Shown one piece after another: positions 1 through 8,733 of a stretch of DNA of 55,172 bases (position 1 is the first letter of the stretch; every line of letters starts with the position of its first letter). Position numbers and translations under genes: made by a program. Location of the stretch: the NCBI GenBank assembly GCA_964422925.1, contig CAYRDC010000017.1, positions 1-55,172 of the forward strand, read 5' to 3'. The DNA comes from CAYRDC01 sp964422925 (GTDB lineage Bacteria; Bacteroidota; Bacteroidia; Chitinophagales; S012-47). A model generated the notes under the pieces. The model was not told the DNA's origin. It did not search any database and saw nothing but the letters and a program-made list of their open reading frames with translations.

Positions 1-1218
1 ATTATAAGAGGGCAATTCCTGTTTGGCAAAACAGACAAGGCCGGGAACATATTGCTGTTGAAGGATTATGGAGATACGGCCACTACGGAAAACGCTTTGG
101 ACATGGTGAAGTTGAGCGATAATAAATTTTTGTTGACCGGTTACAAACTATACAATGACAGCTTCAAATATCGTCCGCCTTATGAGCAGATAATATTGGT
201 TTGTGTTGACAGCCTCGGGAACCTATTGTGGCAATCCGAATATGGCAGTAAAAACTGGGAGGTTGGAAGGAGTTCAGTAGTTACTCCGGACGGTGGATTC
301 TTAACCGTTGGCTTAAGGCAATATGATTCAATAATTGATGATGATATACTTTTAGTAAAGTTTGACAGCCTTGGCCAAGCACAATGGGAAAAAACCTATG
401 GCGATAGTTTAATGGACGGTGCTGATAGAATAATTTCCTGCCTCGATGGCTCGTACTTAATTTGTGGTTATTATAACCAATTCTATAGTGATTATTATGG
501 AAAATCAATTTTTAAAGCCTGGGTTTTAAAAATTGACTCCTCCGGAAATGTTATTTGGGAGAAAAAAATTGGAGATGAGGGTCCATTCATTGGACAGATA
601 TATTCTATTTTGCAGTTAAGGGATTCTTCTTATTGGTTAGCTGGTAGTTATACTAAAGGATCTTCAAAAGATAAGGCTTGGTTAATTCACCTGTCAAATA
701 CAGGGGATGTTTTACAAAATATCACCTTAGCAAAGGACACATTACATCATAGCTATTTGTGGGGAATAGATATTGCATCCAACGGGGATTTAATTCTTGC
801 CGGTGAAACATACAACGACAGTACTTACTACGATGCCTGGCTGCTGCGGGTGGACAGTAACGGGTGTCAGACGCCTTACTGCCTGCCGGTGTACAATACC
901 GGCCCGTCAGGGGTTTCTTCGTTAGTGTATGAAAATCCAACCGGTATCAACACAGCTGAAAAGGGTGGGCATAGCTTTTCCATTTACCCCAACCCAAGCA
1001 CCGGGCGAATAACCATTAGCTTACCGTCCGGGACATTTGGTATGGCCGCCAGCCTGCGGGTGTATGATATTACGGGCCGTGCAGTGCTGCGGAAAGAATA
1101 TACCAACCTGAGCACTCCCACCCTTACCATAAACCTTGCCGGCAATCCGGCCGGGTTGTATATGATTGAGCTGCAAACCGGGAAGCGAAGCTGGTACGGG
1201 AAAGTGATGTTGGAGTGA
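1..1218 (+). CDS. Secreted T9SS type A sorting-domain protein (5' partial)
   Basis: The reading frame is open from base 1 to a stop at 1216-1218, so the gene starts outside the window; at least 405 residues are visible. The body has repeated units of the form 'D-S-G-N-x-L/I-W-x-K/S-x-x-G' followed by 'DGGFLTVG'-like strands (about residues 65-250), typical of beta-propeller-like repeats in secreted Bacteroidota proteins. The last 85 residues form a type A T9SS C-terminal sorting domain: FSIYPNPSTGRITI, then LRVYDITGRAVL, then GLYMIELQTG and a short basic end. Known for the family: this domain directs export across the outer membrane by the Por system, followed by cleavage and surface attachment or release. 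Substrate and role are unknown. The T9SS assignment is firm; the propeller fold is inferred. Confidence 0.85.
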   Translation: MIRGQFLFGKTDKAGNILLLKDYGDTATTENALDMVKLSDNKFLLTGYKLYNDSFKYRPPYEQIILVCVDSLGNLLWQSEYGSKNWEVGRSSVVTPDGGFLTVGLRQYDSIIDDDILLVKFDSLGQAQWEKTYGDSLMDGADRIISCLDGSYLICGYYNQFYSDYYGKSIFKAWVLKIDSSGNVIWEKKIGDEGPFIGQIYSILQLRDSSYWLAGSYTKGSSKDKAWLIHLSNTGDVLQNITLAKDTLHHSYLWGIDIASNGDLILAGETYNDSTYYDAWLLRVDSNGCQTPYCLPVYNTGPSGVSSLVYENPTGINTAEKGGHSFSIYPNPSTGRITISLPSGTFGMAASLRVYDITGRAVLRKEYTNLSTPTLTINLAGNPAGLYMIELQTGKRSWYGKVMLE

Positions 1219-1498
1219 ATTATAGTAGCTGGTAGCCGGTAGTCAGTAATCAGACCTTTTTACTGCCTGTTTACGGGTAACTCTGATTTTTCCGCTGTGT
1301 CTTATCCCCCAAAGGTCTTTCAATGGAGCGGAGTGGGTGAATTCATGTCCCCCTGAGCCGGGCGAAGTCCCGCTCAGCGGGGCGCTGGCGGGGGGAGGGG
1401 TGGTATGAGCAGTGGAGGGGGTGGACAAAAAAGCCACATCGCCTTCCGTGGCTTCAGCGAAGGGAAACACACCTTCTGCATGCACGGCCATTTTCAGG

Positions 1499-1519
1499 GC
1501 TTAAGTTGCAAACTTAAGC
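1499..1519. repeat. Perfect 9-bp inverted repeat, 3-nt loop
   Basis: GCTTAAGTT (1499-1507) and AACTTAAGC (1511-1519) are exact reverse complements around a GCA loop. It lies 16 bp before a second, larger hairpin. There is no T-run on either side, so an intrinsic terminator is unlikely. Confidence 0.7.
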
Positions 1520-1535
1520 TAGTGATATTTTGTGC

Positions 1536-1565
1536 CGGCCGGGCGCGCGTTCGCGCGCCCGGCCG
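1536..1565. repeat. Perfect 14-bp GC-rich hairpin
   Basis: Left arm 1536-1549 and right arm 1552-1565 are exact reverse complements with a TT loop. The stem is almost entirely G and C with alternating GCGCGC, so it would be very stable as RNA or as extruded DNA. No U-tract follows, so it is not a standard intrinsic terminator. It could protect a 3' end, block read-through between the convergent genes, or be a mobile REP-like unit. Confidence 0.75.
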
Positions 1566-1708
1566 CCTACCAAGGTTACTGGTTTGAGTTTAGCGCAGCG
1601 TAACATAAACTCCGGGATGGCAGGAAGTTTACAGCTTATTCCAATAAGCACTTTTCAATGCGGCAGCGGTTCACTCCAGAAATCGAAAAGCCAAAAAACT
1701 CAAACTCT

Positions 1709-2293
1709 TTACAGCTCCTCGGCCACCACTTCCTTTATGCCCGGGATCATCCGCTTCAGCATGGCTTCTATGCCGTTTTTCAGGGTGAGCGAGGCTGACG
1801 GGCAGCCGCTGCAGGCACCCTGCAGCTCCACGGTGACCACGCCCGCATGGTAGGATTTGAAACGGATGGCTCCCCCGTCCATTTCCACGGCCGGCTTTAC
1901 GTACTTGTCGAGCAGTTCAATAACCTGCTGCTCGGTGCTGTCATCGGTTTGCGGGCGGCTGGCTTCCAGTTTTTCCATAAGTGCATCCGACACCACTGGC
2001 TGCTGTGAGGCAATGTATTCGCGCAGGTATTCGCGCAGTTCGGGAATCACCTCATGCCAGGTAATGTCATCGCTCTTGGTGATGGTCACATAGTTGTTTG
2101 AGATGAACACACCCCGCACAAAGGGAAACCCGAACAATTCGCTGGCCAGGGGCGATTCGCGGGCCGCCTCTTCATCGGGGAAATCAGCCGCGTAGTGCGG
2201 AAGCAGCATTTTGTTGGCCACGAACTTCATGGTTCCCGGGTTGGGGGTGGCTTCGGTGTACACCATTATGGCGTTTTTGTGTATGATGCCCAT
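1709..2293 (-). CDS. NifU-like Fe-S cluster scaffold protein (Nfu)
   Basis: This 194-residue protein has an N-terminal Nfu/NifU-N domain beginning near VYTEATPNPGTMKF and a C-terminal NifU domain with the cluster-binding CSGCPSA motif (Cys161 and Cys164). Known for the family: Nfu accepts a [4Fe-4S] cluster from the SUF machinery and passes it to apo-proteins in the cytoplasm. The ATG at 2291-2293 is taken as start because upstream codons in frame offer only TTG at 2318-2320; the methionine at codon 10 is also possible, since homology begins there. The gene converges with the T9SS gene and is followed on its strand by hairpins. recX lies 56 bp upstream on the same strand. Confidence 0.9.
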   Translation of the reverse strand: MGIIHKNAIMVYTEATPNPGTMKFVANKMLLPHYAADFPDEEAARESPLASELFGFPFVRGVFISNNYVTITKSDDITWHEVIPELREYLREYIASQQPVVSDALMEKLEASRPQTDDSTEQQVIELLDKYVKPAVEMDGGAIRFKSYHAGVVTVELQGACSGCPSASLTLKNGIEAMLKRMIPGIKEVVAEEL

Positions 2294-2349
2294 TGTGTTG
2301 TGTTTCGGTTGGTTATTCAAGTAACAGTTGCCCGCGCCAAATGGTTTAT

Positions 2350-2829
2350 TCAGCCCGGAAATTCTTCTTTCAGTATTTGCCAGACCAGGCCCGGCTCAAA
2401 CCCTTTGCGTATGGCCAGGCGGGCGGCTTTCTGCCGCCTGACGAAAAGGTCCGGTTCGTCCAGCGCCTGCATTTTCGCGGCCAGCAGCCCCCGGAGGGTT
2501 TCTTCGTAGGCGGGGCCGGAAAGCTCTTCCAGGCCTTTGGCAATGCATTCCGGGCTCAGCTGCTTTTCCTGCAGTTTCAGCCGGATTTTGATCTTGCCCC
2601 ACTGCCTCTGGCGGAATTTCCCCCGGGCATAGGCCCGGGCAAATCGCTCCTCGTCCACAAAACCGTCTTCCGCCAGCTGGTTGATCAGTTCCTCCCGGGT
2701 TTTGTGGTTTACGCCCAGCCGGGCCAATTTGTCGCGCACCTGGCTGACGCAGCGCTCCTGGTAAGCGCAGTAGCGCTGGATTTTCCGGAGGGCTTCATTG
2801 CGTGACAGGGACTTGGGGCGGGCGGGCAT
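2350..2829 (-). CDS. recX: Regulatory protein RecX
   Basis: The 159-residue protein matches RecX in length and layout: three tandem three-helix modules, with CAYQERCVSQVRDKL near residues 21-35, DGFVDEERFARAYARGK near 55-71 and KGLEELSGPAYEETL in the second half. It is Arg/Lys-rich, as expected for a protein that sits in the groove of RecA filaments. Known for the family: RecX limits RecA filament growth and ATPase activity. recA is not in the window, so recX is separated from its partner here, which is common in Bacteroidota. The start is the ATG of MPARPKSLSRNEAL; the gene lies between nfu and the heme A synthase gene, all on the minus strand. Confidence 0.9.
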   Translation of the reverse strand: MPARPKSLSRNEALRKIQRYCAYQERCVSQVRDKLARLGVNHKTREELINQLAEDGFVDEERFARAYARGKFRQRQWGKIKIRLKLQEKQLSPECIAKGLEELSGPAYEETLRGLLAAKMQALDEPDLFVRRQKAARLAIRKGFEPGLVWQILKEEFPG

Positions 2830-2865
2830 ATTTCGGTTTTTGTTTTCAAATTTATTGCATTACAG

Positions 2866-3948
2866 TCAATGCGCGGTAAATGCCTGCTCCTTCGCGGGGC
2901 CGGACCCGGACGGACGGAGCAGGAAGTTCAGGTAGAGGAAGCTGAACAAGAGCAGGATGCCGTTAGCCTGGTGCAGCACACCCAGCGCCACGGGTATATG
3001 TCCCACGGAGCCCAACACCGTGTAGATGCCCAGCAACACCTGGGCGGCCAGCAGCAGGGGAATGAGCCACAGCATGAACCGCACGGCACCGGCCAGCGGC
3101 TGCCGTGAAGCGCGCAGCAGGAACCAGGTGATGACGATAACCGCCAGGTAAGCAATCATACGGTGTGTGAAATGCACAAAGGCGATGGGAAACAGTTCCT
3201 TGTCGAAGTGTGCGAAAGAAGCCAGCGACCAGCTGCCTGGGTCCCGGAGGGCAGCAGGCACAAAACTGCCGCCCATATTGGGCCAGGTGGGGTAGAACAT
3301 GGCCCCGTGCATGCCGGAGAGCAAAGCCCCGAAAATTACCTGCACCACCAGCAGGCCGGTAATCCAGGCAGACATCCGGAATAAAGGCCGGGACATTCCC
3401 GAGCCCTGTTTTCCGCGGAGCAGCTCCAGGGCCAGCCAGAAGGCGTAACCCATGGTGGCCAGGGCAAGGACCAGGTGCACCGCCAGCCGGTACGGGCTCA
3501 CCATGGGGCGGTCGGCCAGGCCGCTTTTAACCATTAGCCAGCCAAAAACACCCACCAGGCCGCCCAGCACAAAGACGGCCAGGGTCTTTATGAGGTATTC
3601 CCTGTCAAGGTATTTTTTTCGCAAAAACCATAGAAAAGGCAGCAGGAACACAAAGCCCATGGTACGTGCCCAGAGGCGGTGAAACCATTCCCAGAAATAA
3701 ATCTGTTTGAATTGCGAAAGACTCATGCCTTCATTCATCTGCTGATACTGGGGCGATTCCTTGTAAAGGTCAAACGCTTCTTCCCAGGCAGCCTGGTTCA
3801 TGGGGGGAAGGGTTCCCGTTACGATTTCCCAGCGGGTAATCGACAGCCCTGAACCGGTAAGGCGCGTGATGCCGCCAAGGATTACCTGTATAAAAATCAT
3901 GAAAACCCCGATAAGCAGCCAGACGGCAACGGCTTTTTTTGATGGCAT
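2866..3948 (-). CDS. ctaA: Heme A synthase, COX15/CtaA family
   Basis: This 360-residue integral membrane protein has about eight hydrophobic spans. The first contains the family signature QVILGGITRLTGSGLSITRW, followed by EWFHRLWARTMGF (heme-ligand His in the second span), AVHLVLALATMGY, HFTHRMIAYLAV and VLHQANGILLL in later spans. These paired histidines mark the two four-helix halves that bind heme b and the heme o substrate. It oxidises the heme o methyl group to make heme A for cytochrome c oxidase. The extended loop with NQAAWEEAFDLYKESPQYQ is typical of the COX15 type found in aerobic Bacteroidota. It implies an aerobic respiratory chain with an aa3- or caa3-type oxidase; no oxidase genes are in the window. 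Confidence 0.93.
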   Translation of the reverse strand: MPSKKAVAVWLLIGVFMIFIQVILGGITRLTGSGLSITRWEIVTGTLPPMNQAAWEEAFDLYKESPQYQQMNEGMSLSQFKQIYFWEWFHRLWARTMGFVFLLPFLWFLRKKYLDREYLIKTLAVFVLGGLVGVFGWLMVKSGLADRPMVSPYRLAVHLVLALATMGYAFWLALELLRGKQGSGMSRPLFRMSAWITGLLVVQVIFGALLSGMHGAMFYPTWPNMGGSFVPAALRDPGSWSLASFAHFDKELFPIAFVHFTHRMIAYLAVIVITWFLLRASRQPLAGAVRFMLWLIPLLLAAQVLLGIYTVLGSVGHIPVALGVLHQANGILLLFSFLYLNFLLRPSGSGPAKEQAFTAH

Positions 3949-4010
3949 GTCAGCGGTTTTTCCGGTGGCTAAGTTACACAGGCCCCGGTTCAGGCAAAAA
4001 CAAGGGGCAT

Positions 4011-4037
4011 AAAAAAAGCAACCCGGAGGTTGCTTTT
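4011..4037 (-). terminator. Intrinsic terminator after the small membrane protein gene
   Basis: Read on the minus strand, AAAAGCAACC and GGTTGCTTTT form a perfect 10-bp stem around a 4-base loop, followed by a T-run (4011-4017 on the plus strand are A). It lies 20 bp past the stop of the gene ending at 4058, so that gene is insulated from the heme A synthase gene downstream. Confidence 0.88.
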
Positions 4038-4057
4038 ACTGGAAAATATCTGTTTTC

Positions 4058-4495
4058 CTATTGCAAAATTTCTATCAGCCACTTGATGAAATACACCGTA
4101 GCGAGAATGCCTGCTGCAAATGCCAGCACGTATAAAACCCATGGCAGGACTGGGATAGACAAGAAGACAAAGACATATCCTAGAATGGAAAGTACCACAG
4201 AAATGGCCCACCACATGATCCATTTCATCAGCAGCGGGTCAATATCGGCTGCCTTGGAGCCGATAACCTCCGGCATGTTCCTGTTTACGGCAGCGTTGAT
4301 AGCCGCAGAGGCAAATCCGGCCAGGCGCGATTTTTTGGTGAGAGTACGGGTTTGTACGGGCAGCGAATGTTCCACCTGCTGCCGGTTCTGGCGTGCCTGC
4401 TCTCCGTGGTTTCCGCCATCGGTTTCAGCCATTGCAGGCAGAGCCATGAAAGCGGTAACCAGCAGGGCCAGTGAAAGGCTCAGTAATCTTTTCAT
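4058..4495 (-). CDS. Small membrane protein with signal peptide and two membrane spans, unknown function
   Basis: The 145-residue product starts with a clear signal peptide (MKRLLSLSLALLVTAFMALP, predicted cut after AMA at about residue 23). A polar, basic stretch follows (about 24-85), then two long hydrophobic segments (about 89-112 and 115-140) joined by a short turn, giving a C-terminal hairpin in the inner membrane. I recognise no family. It has its own terminator and is preceded by about 110 bp of non-coding DNA after odhB, so it appears to be transcribed alone. The combination of cleaved leader and C-terminal hairpin places the basic domain in the periplasm. Codon use does not differ visibly from its neighbours. 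Confidence 0.7.
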   Translation of the reverse strand: MKRLLSLSLALLVTAFMALPAMAETDGGNHGEQARQNRQQVEHSLPVQTRTLTKKSRLAGFASAAINAAVNRNMPEVIGSKAADIDPLLMKWIMWWAISVVLSILGYVFVFLSIPVLPWVLYVLAFAAGILATVYFIKWLIEILQ

Positions 4496-4605
4496 AATAC
4501 GTGATTTTTAGTTTGGTTGGCAAATTAAGAAAAATCACGGACTTTCCGGGAGGAAGCCCACCGGCCCTTATTCTGCTGAAAACGGCTGCTGCAGAGTAGT
4601 TTCCG

Positions 4606-5850
4606 TCAAAGCCCGAGCAGCACTTCCTCCGGGTTTATACCTCCGAAAATAAGGGCCGCGGGGTTTTCCAGCATTTCCTTCACCTTATACAGAAAACTGA
4701 CGCTTTCCTTACCGTCAATGATGCGGTGGTCGTAGCTGAGGGCCACGTACATCACCGGCCGGATGACTACCTGCCCGTCACGGGCCACCGGGCGCTCAAC
4801 GATGTTGTGCATGCCGAGGATGGCACTCTGGGGCGGGTTGATGATGGGCGTGCTGAGCATGGAGCCGAACACACCCCCGTTGGTGATGGTGAAGGTGCCG
4901 CCCGTCATTTCGTCCGGGGTGATTTTGCCTTCGCGGGCCCGGGTGGCCAGCCGCTTGATTTCCAGCTCGATTTCGGCCATGCTCATCTGCTCCGCGTTGC
5001 GCAGCACGGGCACCATGAGGCCCCTGGGGGTGCTCACGGCAATGCCGATATCCGCGTAATGGTGATACACGATTTCGTCCCCGTCAATCATGGCGTTCAC
5101 AGCCGGGAACAGGTGCAGGGCTTCCGCGCAGGCTTTGGTGAAGAAGCTCATGAATCCCAACCCGATGCTGTGTTTTTCGCGGAAGGTTTCCTTGTATTTT
5201 TTCCGGATGGCCATGATGGCGCTCATGTCCACTTCGTTGAAGGTGGTCAGCATGGCCGTTTCATTTTTGACGGCCACCAGGCGCTGGGCGAGTTTTTTGC
5301 GCAGGGTGCTGAGCTTTTTGCGTTCGGTATCCCGTCCGCCACCCCAACCTGTTACCGTGTCTGTGAACATGCCTCCGGCCAGGTAGGCTACCACATCCTT
5401 TTTCAGGATTTTGCCATCGGTGCCGCTGCCTTTGATTTCTTTTCCAGTTAGCTGATTTTTGCGGATCATTTCCAGGGCCACGGGGGTTGCCTTTATTTCA
5501 GGTTCCACTATTTGCGGTTCCTTGGTTTTCGCGGGTTCAGGGACAACGGGTTCCTCTTTTTTGGCAGATTCGGGTGCCTGTGCTTTTTTCTCCTTTTTTG
5601 GCAAGCCTTTGCCGGCCGTGTCTATGGTGCAAACCAAATCGCCCACCTGGATGGTTTGCCCTTCTTCCACCGCGAAATGAATTATCCCGGAAGCGGTGGC
5701 ATTCAGTTCCAGGGTTGCCTTATCCGAATCGATTTCAGCAATGACTTGGTCCAACTCAACATAATCCCCGTCTTCCACCATGAGAGAAGCTATGATTACT
5801 TCCGTAATGGATTCTCCCGGGCTGGGCATTTTCATTTCTACAATTGCCAT
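4606..5850 (-). CDS. odhB: 2-oxoglutarate dehydrogenase E2, dihydrolipoyl succinyltransferase
   Basis: The 414-residue protein has an N-terminal lipoyl domain (residues 1-76) with the lipoylated Lys44 in EIDSDKATLEL, a Pro/Glu/Lys/Ala-rich linker, a peripheral subunit-binding domain (about 122-157, VALEMIRKNQLTGKEIKGSG), and a C-terminal acyltransferase domain with the catalytic DHRIIDG motif (His375, Asp379). It moves the succinyl group from E1 to CoA in the TCA cycle. MPSPGESITEV favours the 2-oxoglutarate over the pyruvate type. The E1 gene lies immediately upstream with only 2 bp between stop and start, so the pair is one operon. The E3 gene is not here. The single lipoyl domain is usual for this subfamily. 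Confidence 0.95.
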   Translation of the reverse strand: MAIVEMKMPSPGESITEVIIASLMVEDGDYVELDQVIAEIDSDKATLELNATASGIIHFAVEEGQTIQVGDLVCTIDTAGKGLPKKEKKAQAPESAKKEEPVVPEPAKTKEPQIVEPEIKATPVALEMIRKNQLTGKEIKGSGTDGKILKKDVVAYLAGGMFTDTVTGWGGGRDTERKKLSTLRKKLAQRLVAVKNETAMLTTFNEVDMSAIMAIRKKYKETFREKHSIGLGFMSFFTKACAEALHLFPAVNAMIDGDEIVYHHYADIGIAVSTPRGLMVPVLRNAEQMSMAEIELEIKRLATRAREGKITPDEMTGGTFTITNGGVFGSMLSTPIINPPQSAILGMHNIVERPVARDGQVVIRPVMYVALSYDHRIIDGKESVSFLYKVKEMLENPAALIFGGINPEEVLLGL

Positions 5851-5852
5851 GG

Positions 5853-8579
5853 CTAAGCCTGTTTTACCAGATTAAAGATATCGTTTATTACCTTTTGATG
5901 CCGTTGCATATGCCTGGCATGGGAACCGGTGGCGGTTGCCGGGCTGGCAGGGGGAGAAAACAGTTCCAGCGGCACGTCCCTGAAATGCATCTGGTAGTAT
6001 GACCACGCGCCCATGTTAGCCGGCTCTTCCTGGGCCCAGATCCACCGTTTGGCCCGCCCGTAACGGGCAATTACCGCCTGCAGTTGTTTGTATGGAAGCG
6101 GGTACAACTGTTCAATCCGGATCAGCGCGGGTTCCCTGAGGTTTCTCTTTTCCCTTTCTTCCAGTAGGTCGTAATAAAATTTACCGCTGCAGAACACTAC
6201 GGTTCTTGTCTTGCCCGGGTCAGCTTCCGGGTCATTAAAAACCTCCTGAAAACCTCCGGAAGCCAGTTCCTCCAGCGTGGAAACACAACGCGGGTAACGC
6301 AGAAGTTTTTTCGGGGTGAAAACAATGAGCGGTTTCCTGAATTTCCTTTTCAGTTGTCTGCGCAGGACATGGAAAAAGTTGGCCGGGGTGGTGCAGTTCA
6401 CCAGTTGCATATTGTTGTTGGCGCCCATTTGCAGCCAGCGCTCAATGCGGGCGCTGGAGTGCTCAGCGCCCATCCCCTCATAGCCATGGGGCAGTAACAG
6501 GGTTATGCCGCTGAACCTGCGCCATTTTTCTTCCGCGCAGCTAATAAACTGATCGACCACTATCTGGGCGCCATTGAAGAAATCCCCGAACTGGGCTTCC
6601 CAGATCGTGAGTCCATGCGGATTGGCCAGGGAATAACCGTATTCAAATCCAAGCACTGCGTATTCCGAGAGCAGGGAATTGTATATATAAAAAGGAGCCT
6701 GATGCTCGCTGATATGGCTCAGTGGGGTGTATTCTTCTTCCGAATCTTCAATTTTCAGCACGGCATGCCGGTGGGAGAAGGTGCCCCGCTTGGAGTCCTG
6801 CCCGCTGAAGCGGACCAGGTGGCCTTCTTCCAGCAGGGTACCATAGGCCAGGAGTTCGCACATGCCCCAATCGAGCCGGTTTTCGCGGATCATTTGCCTG
6901 CGGTCTTCCAGGATTTTTGCCATCTTCCGGAACAGGCGGATGTCTTCCGGCACAATATTGATTTTATTAGCGATCCGCTTCAGGGTGGTTTTGGGAACCG
7001 CGGTTTTAGGTGATCGCTCAAAGTCCCTGCCGGTGGCCGGACGGATTCCCTTCCAGTCACTGAGCAGGAAATTGTGTTCCAGCCCCACCCCTTTCTGACG
7101 CACTTCATCCAGCATGGACTGCAGCAGGTCGCGGAAGGCTTTTTCCATATGCTCCAGCAGGCCCTGGTCGAGATACCCTTCTTCTATAAGCTTGCTGGTG
7201 TAAATCTGCAGCGGGTTAGGATGCCCGGCTATGATTTTGTACAGCAACGGCTGGGTAAAGCGGGGCTCATCGCCTTCATTATGACCATGCCTGCGATAAC
7301 ATAACAGGTCGATGAACACATCGCGGTGAAAAGTTTGCCGGAACTCCATAGCCAGGGCAACGGTGTATACCAGTGCTTCCACATCGTCCCCGTTCACATG
7401 AAAAATGGGAGAGAGCGTAACTTTCCCTACATCGGTGCAATAGGTGCTTGAGCGGCCGTCCAGGTAATCGGTGGTAAAACCGATCTGGTTGTTTATGACA
7501 ATGTGAATGGTGCCCCCGGTTTCATAGCCTTTGAGCCGCGACATCTGGACCACTTCATATACCACACCCTGCCCCGCGATGGCCGCGTCTCCATGAATAA
7601 GGATAGGCACCACTTTATCATGATCCCCGTTGTATTTCATGTCGATCTTGGCCCGGGCAATGCCTTCCACTACCGGGTCGACTGCCTCCAGGTGGGAAGG
7701 ATTGGGCGACAGGGTGAGGTGAACGATTTTACCGTTTTGCGTGGTGATATCGCTCGAATAGCCGAGATGATATTTCACATCGCCTTCAAAGGGATTCTCC
7801 TCAAGGAATTCATTGTCTTCAAATTCCGCGAACAGCTTTTTGTAATCCTTTTTCAGGATATTGGTCAACACGTTGAGCCTGCCCCGGTGGGCCATACCGA
7901 TTACGAAAGTCTCTACCCCCAGGTCTGCCCCGGTTTCGATCACCTGGTCCATGGCCGGGATCAGGGTCTCGGCTCCTTCCAGGGAAAACCGTTTTTGGCC
8001 TACGAATTTTTTGCCTAGGAATTTTTCAAAAACAACCGCTTCCGTCAGCTTGTTGACAATATGGGTTTTCTCTTCTTCGGTGAAAGGGCGGCTGTTCCGG
8101 CTCGATTCCATTTTTTGTTTGAGCCATTCCACCATCTTGGGGACCCGGATGTACATGTATTCCACCCCTATGCTCTGGCAGTAGGTTTTCTGCAAATGCT
8201 CCAGTATGGCTGAGAGCTTTGCCTTGCCGATCCCGATTTCCGAGCCGGCATGAAATTCAGTGTCCAGGTCGGCCTCTTCCAGTCCGTAATTCTCCAGGTC
8301 GAGGGTAGGTTTGTATTGCCGCCTTTTCCGGACCGGGTTGGTTTTGGTAAACAAATGTCCGCGGGTGCGATAGGCATTGATCAGGTTAATAACCCGGAAT
8401 TCCTTCCGGACATTTTCCGGAATTTCCTCGTCAGTGTCGTAATTTTTCCGGGCAAATTCAAACCCTTCAAAGAAACGGCCCCAGGAGGGATCCACCGAAT
8501 GTTTATCCTGAAGATACTGGCGGTACAAGTCTTCGATGACTGAAATGTCAGCGCTTCCCAGATAATCAAGTTCATCCAT
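5853..8579 (-). CDS. sucA: 2-oxoglutarate dehydrogenase E1 component
   Basis: The 908-residue thiamine-diphosphate enzyme decarboxylates 2-oxoglutarate and passes the succinyl group to the lipoyl arm of E2. It begins with the E1 N-terminal segment DELDYLGSADISVIEDLYRQ, which docks E2. It carries VIGMAHRGRLNVL (active-site His/Arg loop), IHGDAAIAGQGVVYEVVQMS (ThDP/Mg-binding region), the FRQTFHRDVFIDLLCYRRHG stretch with GHNEGDEP, and the C-terminal transketolase-like part with FEYGYSLANPHGLTIWEAQF. Length is normal for the family (about 900-940). The gene is directly upstream of odhB. The start is the ATG at 8577-8579; about 290 bp with a tRNA gene separate it from the next upstream gene. Confidence 0.96.
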   Translation of the reverse strand: MDELDYLGSADISVIEDLYRQYLQDKHSVDPSWGRFFEGFEFARKNYDTDEEIPENVRKEFRVINLINAYRTRGHLFTKTNPVRKRRQYKPTLDLENYGLEEADLDTEFHAGSEIGIGKAKLSAILEHLQKTYCQSIGVEYMYIRVPKMVEWLKQKMESSRNSRPFTEEEKTHIVNKLTEAVVFEKFLGKKFVGQKRFSLEGAETLIPAMDQVIETGADLGVETFVIGMAHRGRLNVLTNILKKDYKKLFAEFEDNEFLEENPFEGDVKYHLGYSSDITTQNGKIVHLTLSPNPSHLEAVDPVVEGIARAKIDMKYNGDHDKVVPILIHGDAAIAGQGVVYEVVQMSRLKGYETGGTIHIVINNQIGFTTDYLDGRSSTYCTDVGKVTLSPIFHVNGDDVEALVYTVALAMEFRQTFHRDVFIDLLCYRRHGHNEGDEPRFTQPLLYKIIAGHPNPLQIYTSKLIEEGYLDQGLLEHMEKAFRDLLQSMLDEVRQKGVGLEHNFLLSDWKGIRPATGRDFERSPKTAVPKTTLKRIANKINIVPEDIRLFRKMAKILEDRRQMIRENRLDWGMCELLAYGTLLEEGHLVRFSGQDSKRGTFSHRHAVLKIEDSEEEYTPLSHISEHQAPFYIYNSLLSEYAVLGFEYGYSLANPHGLTIWEAQFGDFFNGAQIVVDQFISCAEEKWRRFSGITLLLPHGYEGMGAEHSSARIERWLQMGANNNMQLVNCTTPANFFHVLRRQLKRKFRKPLIVFTPKKLLRYPRCVSTLEELASGGFQEVFNDPEADPGKTRTVVFCSGKFYYDLLEEREKRNLREPALIRIEQLYPLPYKQLQAVIARYGRAKRWIWAQEEPANMGAWSYYQMHFRDVPLELFSPPASPATATGSHARHMQRHQKVINDIFNLVKQA

Positions 8580-8733
8580 GACGTTCAGGGTATTACTGTA
8601 AAAGTAGAAACTATAAACGTAAACGGGCGGAAAGGGTTCCTGTCAGCAACAGGTTTCAACCTGCGCCCGGCAAAAGGCTTCAGGAATATCCCTTCCGGGC
8701 GGAAATGCTTTCCTGGAAAGGACATAAAAAAAG

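Larger units (their letters stand above)
1219..1708. other. 490-bp non-coding interval with several inverted repeats
   Basis: No convincing gene lies between the T9SS gene and the convergent nfu gene. Short frames here have low-complexity, Ser/Pro/Gly-rich translations. The interval holds an imperfect GC-rich inverted repeat at about 1349-1384, a perfect 9-bp inverted repeat at 1499-1519 and a perfect 14-bp GC-rich hairpin at 1536-1565. The part around 1340-1420 (runs of C and G around a CTGAG core) resembles the degenerate intergenic repeats common in Bacteroidota genomes, but this is recalled, not searched. The hairpins may end transcription from one or both sides, although no T-tract follows them. 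Confidence 0.55.

Noticed and set aside
1405..1587. Short plus-strand frame in the non-coding gap
   Set aside because: Low-complexity Gly/Arg-rich translation that runs through the inverted repeats; no start signal or homology by eye.
4726..5451. 241-codon frame antisense to odhB
   Set aside because: His/Gly/Val-rich shadow of a well-supported gene on the other strand; typical of high-GC third positions.
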